Positions 1-6,665 of a stretch of 15,261 nt of DNA are shown piece after piece. Each line of letters starts with the position of its first letter. The first letter of the stretch is position 1. Made by a program: the position numbers and the translations under genes. This DNA is from an uncultured Alphaproteobacteria bacterium (GTDB taxonomy: Bacteria > Pseudomonadota > Alphaproteobacteria > RF32 > CAG-239), in assembly GCA_910580155.1 (NCBI GenBank), contig CAJTWX010000036.1, positions 1 to 15,261 of the forward strand, given 5' to 3'. Under the pieces are notes generated by a model that did no database searches, was not told where the DNA came from, and saw only the letters and a list, made by a program, of their open reading frames with translations.

Positions 1-636
1 AACGAAACTTGCCCGCAAGGTTATACTCTCGGCAAAACTTCCTGCGATGCCGGATACTCCTTAACACAAACCAGCAGCACCATTACAAATACAAGAAACT
101 ACGGCTCCACTACAGAATGCCCAACATACACATCCTCCGCTGCCAACAGATGCGGTAAGTGTACACGGTCGTGTGATTACTACAGCGTCGAAGAGGTTAA
201 AAATAACGATAGTCGTTATAAAGCAAATCCAACTTGGTATGATATCTTTAAAGATGCTAAAGGATGCTACAATGCAGTGTTGATGACTTGCTCTAAATAC
301 TTTGGTTGTCAGGAAATTGCTAACGCAGGATGTACCCTTGACCAAACTGAAGTCTGGCAAAATGCCCCTTGGGGAGGCGAAAGATGCTGCCCGAGATGTA
401 TAAGTAATAATCCGTCTGGTTCAAAATGTGCTGATAGTGGTTATTACGATGGAACGAGTTGCAGTGCATTTCACCAATACGGTACATCAATGGGATGCCA
501 GGCTGAATATAACGATATGGGATTACGATGCGGTCCGACGATAAATTCTTGTTCGACGAATAACAAAGAATGTTTGGGAGCTTGTGATGTCGATTCGTGG
601 AATAGATGTTGTATAATGTGTAACGGAGGAATTTAA
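1..636 (+). CDS. Cys-rich, probably secreted/surface protein, 5'-truncated by window edge
   Basis: The reading frame is open from base 1 to a TAA at 634-636, giving 211 visible residues with no start in the window. The seen part holds 23 cysteines (about 11%) and is rich in Gly, Ser, Thr, Asn and Tyr, with no hydrophobic segment. It starts with an EGF-like spacing (CPQGY, then SCDAGY). Two later blocks each end in a Trp followed by Arg-Cys-Cys-x-x-Cys (W124...RCC at 128-130, and W200...RCC at 202-204), which suggests a duplicated disulfide-rich module. Such cysteine content implies an oxidising location, so export across the inner membrane is inferred; the signal peptide would lie upstream of the window. 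I do not recognise the family. It could be the C-terminal tail of a long repeat-containing surface protein. It converges on the sugar-kinase gene across a gene-free gap. Confidence 0.72.
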   Translation, partial: NETCPQGYTLGKTSCDAGYSLTQTSSTITNTRNYGSTTECPTYTSSAANRCGKCTRSCDYYSVEEVKNNDSRYKANPTWYDIFKDAKGCYNAVLMTCSKYFGCQEIANAGCTLDQTEVWQNAPWGGERCCPRCISNNPSGSKCADSGYYDGTSCSAFHQYGTSMGCQAEYNDMGLRCGPTINSCSTNNKECLGACDVDSWNRCCIMCNGGI

Positions 637-898
637 TAATAGCAGGTGAAGATTAAAATTGTATACTCAACAGCATCATTATACTTAGAGCAAAAACATA
701 AGCAACCAATGTTAACTTCTAAAGATTAAGATGGAGAATATTTGAAACAATGAATAGATGAGCATTGTTTAAACGAGAAAATATCAAGGTTGTTGTTTTG
801 TGTTACACATAATTATCTAAAACAAGCTAAATATAGGTATAATAAACAAAAAGCGCTTTGTACAAAATTACAAAGCGCTTTTTTTAGCTTAACAGTTG
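637..898. other. Gene-free AT-rich gap between convergent genes
   Basis: No ORF of useful length and no tRNA-like fold is visible. The stretch holds an 8-bp inverted repeat (AAACAATG at 745-752 with CATTGTTT at 763-770, 10-nt loop) that has no U-run after it, and the strong terminator at 848-883. The gap separates the Cys-rich gene from the minus-strand kinase operon. Confidence 0.6.
848..883. terminator. Bidirectional rho-independent terminator
   Basis: A perfect 15-bp inverted repeat (848-862 with 869-883) encloses a 6-nt loop, CAAAAT. The core is GCGCTTTGTA/TACAAAGCGC, with A-runs on the left and a T-run on the right (879-885), so both strands give a stem with a U-tail. It lies 16 nt past the minus-strand kinase stop and is the likely end of the mic60-hemY-kinase operon. 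It could also end the plus-strand Cys-rich gene, although that stop is about 210 nt away. Confidence 0.88.
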
Positions 899-2302
899 TT
901 ATCGGCCTGCTACTAACGACACTGAAGAAATAGTATCACCCATACCTACAAGTGTTTTGGGGCGGTCAATCAAAATTGTCGGAACCGCACTAATCTGATA
1001 TCCGTCGACTTCGCATAAACCATTTATTAAAAGTTCCGGTTTGTTTAACATTGAGGCAAATGATAACAATTCAACAATTCCCTGACTTGATACAGGTCTG
1101 CCCAATGTGCGGGAAACATCTTTATATTTAACAATTTCACCGTGCATTGCCTTGCTTGAGGAAACAACAGCGGCGGTCATCATTCCTTTAAGATTTTGTT
1201 CTGCCGTATAAGGAAAACGGGAATCCTGAATTGTTAAATATAATCCAAACATATGCAGCTGAATCCGTTTAACTTTGAGTCTTTTCATCAGGAACATAAT
1301 TGCCTTAAACAAGTTGCAGCTGTTGGTTTCCTGTTCGGTTTGTCTGGCGAGTTCTTCCTGACCGGTAATTTCAAGTAAGTCAATAGTTTCTCTTTCATTC
1401 AGTCCAATCGAATCGGCAAGAGGAGCGATTTTTTCAATAATAGCTTTACGAACAGCTTTATCTTGCGTAGAAGCCACTTCCAAGTGGAGAATCAATTCGG
1501 GATTTGCTTTTTTCCACTTTTCGATTACCGGAACAGCATTTTCAATCAGCTGCAATCCACCCAAATGGGATAACAACGGATGAAAACCGGACATCAGCAA
1601 ATAATCTACCTTGTTGTTATTCATATAAGATACAAACCCGTCGTTCATCACCAGTTTCATATTCAGCGGGTCATACGTTGCGATAAACCGGTTAGATTTT
1701 GGACAGGTAAAAGTTTCGCCGTCTAATGTAAATGAATCGCCCCTGTCAAACTCAATAATCCAGTGGATGAGCGGAATATCTTGCTCTCGGGAAATTTCAG
1801 CAGCTTTTTGCGGTTCACCATTATTATCTATACCATATAAGTTCGGCAGGTCTAAAAACTGCTCAGCTTGAAGACGCGGGTGTGAGTTTGTGTGGGCTAT
1901 AACTTTATTTACGCCCAGAAGAGCAAGAGCATTAGCAATAATGCCACCTTGTCCGCCCATTTGCAGACGGTCATAACCAAGGTTTTGCTCCATCCAGTTA
2001 TAAATATTGATATCTTCGGTCACCCATTCTTCAGCAATACCGCGGCTGAAGCACTTAACAATGCCGATTAACACATCTGCTGGCTTTTTAAAACAAGAAA
2101 GTTGAATGTCTTTTAAATCTGATACAGGGATATTGTTGTCAATTATCAATTTTTTCAGAGTTTCGCCGCTGATTTTTAAAATCGCGTCTATATTTGCATT
2201 GAAAGCCGTTGCTGCAGCAGGAATTTGTTTCAGTTTCTCCAGTTGTTCGGAAACGACATTGTATTTTTTGGTCCATTCTGTTTTTAAGTCTTCACAGTTC
2301 AT
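899..2302 (-). CDS. ADP-dependent glucokinase/phosphofructokinase family kinase
   Basis: This 467-residue protein carries the full signature of ADP-dependent sugar kinases of the ribokinase superfamily, which use ADP rather than ATP to phosphorylate glucose or fructose-6-phosphate. Visible elements, in order, are the N-terminal sugar-binding NANID (35-39), GGQGG followed by IIANALALLG (116-130), SGFHPL (238-243), the HxE motif (H273-E275) followed by VAST, the metal-related NxxE motif (N302-E305, in GLNERE), and the C-terminal GMGDTISS (453-460), where D456 is the expected catalytic base. Length fits the family (about 450-500). I cannot separate glucokinase from phosphofructokinase by eye. 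The ATG at 2302 is preceded by GGAGAG at good spacing. It starts 46 nt after hemY with no terminator between, so it is probably the last gene of the mic60-hemY operon. The family is best known from euryarchaea and animals, so transfer into this lineage is possible. Confidence 0.88.
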   Translation of the reverse strand: MNCEDLKTEWTKKYNVVSEQLEKLKQIPAAATAFNANIDAILKISGETLKKLIIDNNIPVSDLKDIQLSCFKKPADVLIGIVKCFSRGIAEEWVTEDINIYNWMEQNLGYDRLQMGGQGGIIANALALLGVNKVIAHTNSHPRLQAEQFLDLPNLYGIDNNGEPQKAAEISREQDIPLIHWIIEFDRGDSFTLDGETFTCPKSNRFIATYDPLNMKLVMNDGFVSYMNNNKVDYLLMSGFHPLLSHLGGLQLIENAVPVIEKWKKANPELILHLEVASTQDKAVRKAIIEKIAPLADSIGLNERETIDLLEITGQEELARQTEQETNSCNLFKAIMFLMKRLKVKRIQLHMFGLYLTIQDSRFPYTAEQNLKGMMTAAVVSSSKAMHGEIVKYKDVSRTLGRPVSSQGIVELLSFASMLNKPELLINGLCEVDGYQISAVPTILIDRPKTLVGMGDTISSVSLVAGR

Positions 2303-2348
2303 TACAGCTCTCCTATAATAAGTTTAATAGAAGAACGTTAGCTTATTT

Positions 2349-3788
2349 TCAGATTTCCTCAACTGCTGTTGTATCGTTATCAACATAAAGATGCCAATAG
2401 CTGCGTCCGATTTCGCCGCAGTCAGGGCATATTGGTGTCCATACGTCTTCAACGTGACCGCAGTTTGCGCAAACCCATTGAAAATCCTTGGGAAAATCCT
2501 CCAAACTCTCGTTCTTTCCTATTTCATTGAGACGTTTTTTTATGGTGTTGAATAAATTATTGGGTTTAACCGCTCCGTTTTTATGCGGCTTGTTATCCAT
2601 TTGCTTATACATATCGGCAATTTTTTGTGTTGCCGGATTCTTTAATAAGAAAATTTTACATTCTGTTTTTGCTTTGGCATATTTTTTAGCTTTAATATAC
2701 AGCTCAGCCAAAATAAGATTATTCAAAGACGGACGTTTATTATTTGCCAATGCCAGTTTTTCCATACGTTGTATTTTCTCAGCCTTGCCGTCTTTAGAAA
2801 ATAAATTCAGATATGCTTCAGCCACTTCGTATGACGGATTTTCTACCCACATCCGGTAAAGCACATTTTCAGCCTTGCGGGTTTGTTTATCGTTTTTGAT
2901 ATAATAATCAGCCAGCTCTAATGCCGCAGGAATAAGTTTGTTATTCTCATTTAAGGCTTGGGTGATAAATTTAAAGTATTTGGTTTTATCTTTATCCGCC
3001 TTTGCCTGCTTAGCCAGCTCATATAAAGCGACAGCTTTAAGGCGGCAAGCCTTTTGCGGCGGGGTTATTTCCTTTTCTATGCCGGCTTCCAAAACTTCTA
3101 AAGCTCCGAGCCAGTCGTTATTTTGCGCCCGCAGTAAAAAAGCGCTTCCGATAACCCAATACAAGTCTTGCCGGACTTCAAAAGCTTGGTTAACAGTTTT
3201 TAATGCTTCGGTAAATTCTTTCTTTTGCATCTGTGCTTCAAGTGCGGCTTTCATTCCAACCAGTTGAATATCCTCATTTTCCATTAGTTTTTGGGAAAGC
3301 TGTTCCATCTTATCAAAGTTTTTTTCGCCTTTATAAATTTTGAGCATCAAAACATCAATAATTGCATCTTCGCCAATAATCTCTTTTAAACATCCCAGAT
3401 GGCGGCGGGCATCTTCCATCAATCCGGCCGTGATGGCGCTCATTGTCTTGACAATCAAAATGGCGGCTTCATCAAACTGATTGCGGCTCAAAACAATTTT
3501 GTTGCTGTTGCCGTTTTGGATAAGCTCAATATTCTCATTATCTCCGGCAAAGGAATGATTAGAAATCAAAACATCGTTCTTAAGCAGATGGTTTACGGCT
3601 TTTATACCTTGTAAAAAGAGTTCTGTCATTGCCAAAAAAGCAAATATAAAAATCAGAATTTCATAAACTGAAAAAGCGTAAATGTTGCTGGAAATTTGAA
3701 TAACCGCTTTGCTGTTTGGAGCGGTAATCCTGAAAAGCAACGCTGCCAGAGCAAAAACACAAGCCAGCTTAAAAAGATATTTAATCAT
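2349..3788 (-). CDS. hemY: HemY-family inner-membrane TPR protein with C-terminal zinc knuckle
   Basis: This is a 479-residue protein. Two hydrophobic segments at about residues 5-20 and 40-60 form the HemY_N-type membrane region. A long helical TPR-like region follows (about 100-410; for example LYELAKQAKADKDK and LAELYIKAKKYAKAKTE). The end is a rubredoxin-like knuckle, C-x2-C-x10-C-x2-C, at about 440-457. HemY proteins of this TPR type are genetically linked to heme biosynthesis genes but are not protoporphyrinogen oxidases; their biochemical role is not settled. The frame is open further upstream to 3890, but the ATG at 3788 is preferred: it lies 4 nt after the mic60 stop, has AGAGGA 8 nt upstream, and begins directly with the membrane segment. 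Gene order (mic60-hemY, divergent from tsaD) supports the name, though hemC and hemD are absent here. Confidence 0.87.
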   Translation of the reverse strand: MIKYLFKLACVFALAALLFRITAPNSKAVIQISSNIYAFSVYEILIFIFAFLAMTELFLQGIKAVNHLLKNDVLISNHSFAGDNENIELIQNGNSNKIVLSRNQFDEAAILIVKTMSAITAGLMEDARRHLGCLKEIIGEDAIIDVLMLKIYKGEKNFDKMEQLSQKLMENEDIQLVGMKAALEAQMQKKEFTEALKTVNQAFEVRQDLYWVIGSAFLLRAQNNDWLGALEVLEAGIEKEITPPQKACRLKAVALYELAKQAKADKDKTKYFKFITQALNENNKLIPAALELADYYIKNDKQTRKAENVLYRMWVENPSYEVAEAYLNLFSKDGKAEKIQRMEKLALANNKRPSLNNLILAELYIKAKKYAKAKTECKIFLLKNPATQKIADMYKQMDNKPHKNGAVKPNNLFNTIKKRLNEIGKNESLEDFPKDFQWVCANCGHVEDVWTPICPDCGEIGRSYWHLYVDNDTTAVEEI

Positions 3789-3792
3789 CCGG

Positions 3793-4803
3793 TTAGTCCT
3801 CTGACGGAGTTTGAGGTACAACTTTCGCGGCAAAATCTTGGCGAATGGCAGACAATTCTGCGGCAATAATTTGCGAGATGGCTTTATCAAACATTACTTT
3901 TTGCTTGATTTTTTCAGCCCACGCCGCAAATTCAGGGTTTAATTCCTCGTGGAAGGCCGCACGGTTTTGGTCAATAAATTCCTGTGCATCATTAAAATTA
4001 TGTGTTTCCACAAGTTCTGTTAAAGTATTGATTAAAAGTTGCTGTTCGTTGGTTTTCTTTTCTTTCTTCAACACGACGACTTTGTCAAAGTTTATTCCGG
4101 CAACGGTGTCTTTAATCATTTCAATACTTTTGGCAACTGCACTGCGATTCTCTTTTTCTTCGGTAGCATTTTCTTCTGTGGGTACGGCAAAATCCAGATT
4201 TTCCGCTACTTTTCTGTATTGTTCAATCAACTGGCGGTCATTTAATATTGTTATCCCTTTTAGAGCGGTGATATCTTGGACATAAGCCTCGATTTCCGTT
4301 TGCCCGCGGGCAATCTCGGCTAAAATATCAGCCTCCTGTGCATAGCTGCGGTTATAAAGTACATTTTCTTTAATCATCAGCGCAAGGCTTAAAACCAACG
4401 CTTCCTGACTTTTGCTTTCTTCAACGGTTTCCATTCGGTGGCTGAGTTTGGACATCTGCATATTAAGCACTTCCAGCTTTTTGTTGCCGACTTCGTCTTT
4501 TAAGGCGCTCAGCCCTTCTGCCAACAGATTAACCATTCCGGCATTTGCCGCAATTTTTTCGGCATTAGTTGAAATGGCAGATGGTAGATTTTCCAGATTG
4601 CTGATTTGCGAATCCTGTTTTTGCAGTTGTTGTAAAACAGATTGAAATTGATTTGCCGTATCCATATTCCGCGATTCAGTAATTTTGACGGCTGCAACAA
4701 TGCCTGCACACTCTAAAATGGCAATTCCCAAGATTGCCGCGCTCCATTTCAAAGCCTTGGAAAAGCCTTTTTTTGATTCCGGCTGCGCTGCTTTTTCTGA
4801 CAT
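3793..4803 (-). CDS. Mic60/mitofilin-family inner-membrane protein
   Basis: This 336-residue protein has a short cytoplasmic Lys-rich N-terminus, one membrane segment (about 20-39, with an unusual Glu at 31), a Gln/Asn/Leu-rich coiled-coil stretch (about 46-130), a helical middle, and a C-terminal region (about 255-325; FNDAQEFIDQNRAAF, then LNPEFAAWAEKIKQK) resembling the mitofilin signature domain. Alphaproteobacterial Mic60 homologues sit in the inner membrane facing the periplasm and help shape or tether membranes, as the mitochondrial protein does at cristae. The call rests on domain order plus position next to hemY and divergent to tsaD. An ATG at 4803 with AAGGAG 8 nt upstream sets the start. 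It is first in a minus-strand operon with hemY and the ADP-dependent kinase. Primary sequence is diverged, so a profile search would be the deciding test. Confidence 0.8.
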   Translation of the reverse strand: MSEKAAQPESKKGFSKALKWSAAILGIAILECAGIVAAVKITESRNMDTANQFQSVLQQLQKQDSQISNLENLPSAISTNAEKIAANAGMVNLLAEGLSALKDEVGNKKLEVLNMQMSKLSHRMETVEESKSQEALVLSLALMIKENVLYNRSYAQEADILAEIARGQTEIEAYVQDITALKGITILNDRQLIEQYRKVAENLDFAVPTEENATEEKENRSAVAKSIEMIKDTVAGINFDKVVVLKKEKKTNEQQLLINTLTELVETHNFNDAQEFIDQNRAAFHEELNPEFAAWAEKIKQKVMFDKAISQIIAAELSAIRQDFAAKVVPQTPSED

Positions 4804-4895
4804 TTTTAAAGCTCCTTATGTAATAGTTGTTTGCATTCTATAAAATATAGTTTATAAAATAAAAAAATAAACTTCAATCTTTATTGGAAATGAAT
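4804..4895. promoter_or_regulatory. Divergent promoter region, mic60 operon / tsaD operon
   Basis: This 92-bp, very AT-rich gap separates divergent genes and must hold both start signals unless transcripts come from farther away. A plausible plus-strand pair is TTGCAT (4831-4836) and TATAAA (4853-4858) with a 16-nt spacer. An inverted repeat TATAAA-6 nt-TTTATA (4839-4856) gives -10-like hexamers on both strands. No operator for a named regulator is recognisable. The hexamer assignments are tentative. Confidence 0.4.
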
Positions 4896-5972
4896 ATGAT
4901 AGTTTTAGGGATAGAAAGCAGCTGTGATGAAACTGCAGCAGCGATTGTAAACGATAAAAAGGAAATATTAGGCGAAGCGCTGCTTTCGCAGGAAGAACAT
5001 AAAGCATTTGGCGGAGTTGTTCCCGAAATCGCCGCCCGTTCGCATCTGGAACATATTGACAATATTTTAGAACAGTGTTGTTCACGGGCAAACGTCAGAT
5101 TACAGGATATTGATGCCATTGCCGCAGCTTCCGGACCGGGACTTATTGGCGGCGTTATTGTCGGTGTGATGACGGCAAAAGCTTTGTCCATAGCGTTAAA
5201 CAAGCCGTTTGTAGCTGTAAACCATCTGGAAGGGCACGCCCTTGCCGCCCGCATTACCAACGATGTGGAATTTCCGTATTTGCTGTTGCTTGTTTCCGGC
5301 GGACATTGCCAGATTTTGGTTGTAAAAGATGTTGATAAGTACGAACGTTTGGGGACAACCATTGATGATGCAGCCGGCGAAGCATACGATAAAGTTGCAA
5401 AAATGCTGGGACTCGGATATCCGGGCGGTCCGGCTGTGGAAAAAATGGCGGCAGCCGGCAACGAAACACGTTTTTCTCTGCCGCGTCCGCTTATTGGCTC
5501 TTCTGATTGCAATTTGTCTTTTTCCGGTCTTAAAACAGCTGTACGTAAAATTGTGGAAACCTATTCACCGGACGGAGATATTGCTCACGCGGATATTCCG
5601 GCACACGATGTGGCAGATATTTGTGCCTGTTTTCAATATACGGCAACAGACTGTCTTTGCCGCAAGCTTGGCAAAGCTATTGCCTATTTTAAACAGCAAT
5701 ATCCTGAAGGTCGTCATCTGGTTGTTTCCGGCGGTGTTGCGTCTAATACATATCTGCGGGAAAAACTGCAATCTCTGGCTCAAAAGAACGAGCTTGTTTT
5801 TGCGGCTCCGCCCATCCGCTTTTGCACCGACAACGGCGTTATGATTGCCTGGGCAGGATTGGAACGTTTTCGCAAAGGTTATACAAGCCCGCTTGATTTT
5901 AAGCCGCGTCCGCGCTGGCCGCTGGATACAGACGCTCCTAAAGCCGCAGGAGCCGGCGGGGTTAAAGCTTAA
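4896..5972 (+). CDS. tsaD: TsaD, tRNA N6-threonylcarbamoyladenosine transferase subunit
   Basis: TsaD transfers the threonylcarbamoyl group from threonylcarbamoyl-AMP to A37 of ANN-decoding tRNAs, together with TsaB and TsaE, in the cytoplasm. The protein (358 residues from this start) shows the ASKHA nucleotide-binding start VLGIESSCDET, the metal-binding HLEGH (H110, H114), LLVSGGHC, TTIDDAAGEAYDK and the late FCTDNGVMIAWAG. The tail KPRPRWPLD is typical of alphaproteobacterial TsaD. Three in-frame starts lie close together: TTG 4884, ATG 4890 and ATG 4896. I favour 4896 because GGAA lies 6 nt upstream and the protein then begins directly at MIVLGIE; the ribosome-binding site is weak. It leads the plus-strand gene run and is followed after 11 nt by nth. 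The divergent mic60-hemY neighbours match the conserved alphaproteobacterial arrangement. Confidence 0.96.
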   Translation: MIVLGIESSCDETAAAIVNDKKEILGEALLSQEEHKAFGGVVPEIAARSHLEHIDNILEQCCSRANVRLQDIDAIAAASGPGLIGGVIVGVMTAKALSIALNKPFVAVNHLEGHALAARITNDVEFPYLLLLVSGGHCQILVVKDVDKYERLGTTIDDAAGEAYDKVAKMLGLGYPGGPAVEKMAAAGNETRFSLPRPLIGSSDCNLSFSGLKTAVRKIVETYSPDGDIAHADIPAHDVADICACFQYTATDCLCRKLGKAIAYFKQQYPEGRHLVVSGGVASNTYLREKLQSLAQKNELVFAAPPIRFCTDNGVMIAWAGLERFRKGYTSPLDFKPRPRWPLDTDAPKAAGAGGVKA

Positions 5973-5983
5973 AGGAGAATCAA

Positions 5984-6619
5984 ATGCGCAGCCAAAATGA
6001 AATATTGAAAATTATGGAGGTTTTCGCTAAAGAAAATCCTAATCCGCAATGCGAACTTAATTTTCATAATGCGTACACTCTGCTTGTGGCTGTAGTTCTT
6101 TCTGCCCAAACAACCGACAAAGGGGTAAACAAAGCAACCCGAGAGCTTTTTAAGATTGCCGATTCGCCACAAAAAATGCTGGAGCTGGGTGAGGAAAAAC
6201 TGATTTCTTATATTCGCACAATCGGGTTATTTAATAATAAAGCTAAAAATATTATGTCGTTAAGCCGCGATTTGGTTGAGAAATATGACGGAATTGTTCC
6301 TGAAAAGCGGGAAGATTTAGAGAAACTGGCCGGCGTGGGACGCAAAACGGCAAATGTAGTGTTAAATGTTTGGTTTAAAAAACCGACACTTGCTGTTGAT
6401 ACGCACGTTTTGCGGATTTCTCACCGTCTTGATTTCAGTCAGGGCAAAACGCCTCTTGCGGTTGAGCAGGATTTATTAAAAGTTTTACCAGATGAATATA
6501 TCATCAACGCTAACCATTGGCTTGTTTTATTCGGACGCTACATCTGTAAGGCTCAGCGTCCGGATTGTTCAAAATGCCCGATAGCTTCATTTTGTTATTG
6601 TGCGGATAAAAAACTTTGA
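5984..6619 (+). CDS. nth: Endonuclease III, DNA glycosylase/AP lyase
   Basis: This bifunctional base-excision repair enzyme removes oxidised pyrimidines and nicks the abasic site by beta-elimination. The 211-residue length is standard. The helix-hairpin-helix LAGVGRKTANVV carries the catalytic Lys121, and LAVDTHVLRI carries the catalytic Asp139. The C-terminal [4Fe-4S] ligands are complete with the classic C-x6-C-x2-C-x5-C spacing (C188, C195, C198, C204), and an extra Cys lies at 206. The ATG at 5984 follows AGGAG, and the gene starts 11 nt after tsaD, so co-transcription is likely. There is no sign of damage or fusion. Confidence 0.97.
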   Translation: MRSQNEILKIMEVFAKENPNPQCELNFHNAYTLLVAVVLSAQTTDKGVNKATRELFKIADSPQKMLELGEEKLISYIRTIGLFNNKAKNIMSLSRDLVEKYDGIVPEKREDLEKLAGVGRKTANVVLNVWFKKPTLAVDTHVLRISHRLDFSQGKTPLAVEQDLLKVLPDEYIINANHWLVLFGRYICKAQRPDCSKCPIASFCYCADKKL

Positions 6620-6665
6620 TTTTGTAGACTTTTTATTTTTTAACCAGTAATCTCTTTATGGAAAT

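Noticed and set aside
61..360. A minus-strand 99-codon frame with Cys-rich translation at the left edge
   Set aside because: It is the complement of the Cys-rich plus-strand gene, whose frame stays open from base 1 and shows patterned cysteine modules; the minus frame has no ribosome-binding site.
745..770. An 8-bp inverted repeat in the left gap as a terminator for the Cys-rich gene
   Set aside because: The stem is AT-rich and no U-run follows, so it does not meet the usual terminator pattern.
3789..3890. A longer hemY start at 3890
   Set aside because: It would overlap the end of mic60 by about 100 nt and add a basic stretch before the membrane segment. The ATG at 3788 has a good ribosome-binding site and fits the family N-terminus.
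4874..5512. A long minus-strand open frame (212 codons) overlapping tsaD
   Set aside because: It lies opposite a strongly conserved gene, has low-complexity Ser/Ala/Pro content and no family signature. It is a shadow of tsaD codon use.
5329..5844. A 171-codon plus-strand frame inside tsaD
   Set aside because: It overlaps tsaD in another frame, has no ribosome-binding site and no recognisable domain; TsaD motifs cover the same bases.
6620..6665. A possible terminator between nth and the first GT-C gene
   Set aside because: The run is T-rich but no GC-containing stem forms before it, so nth and the GT-C genes are treated as possibly co-transcribed.
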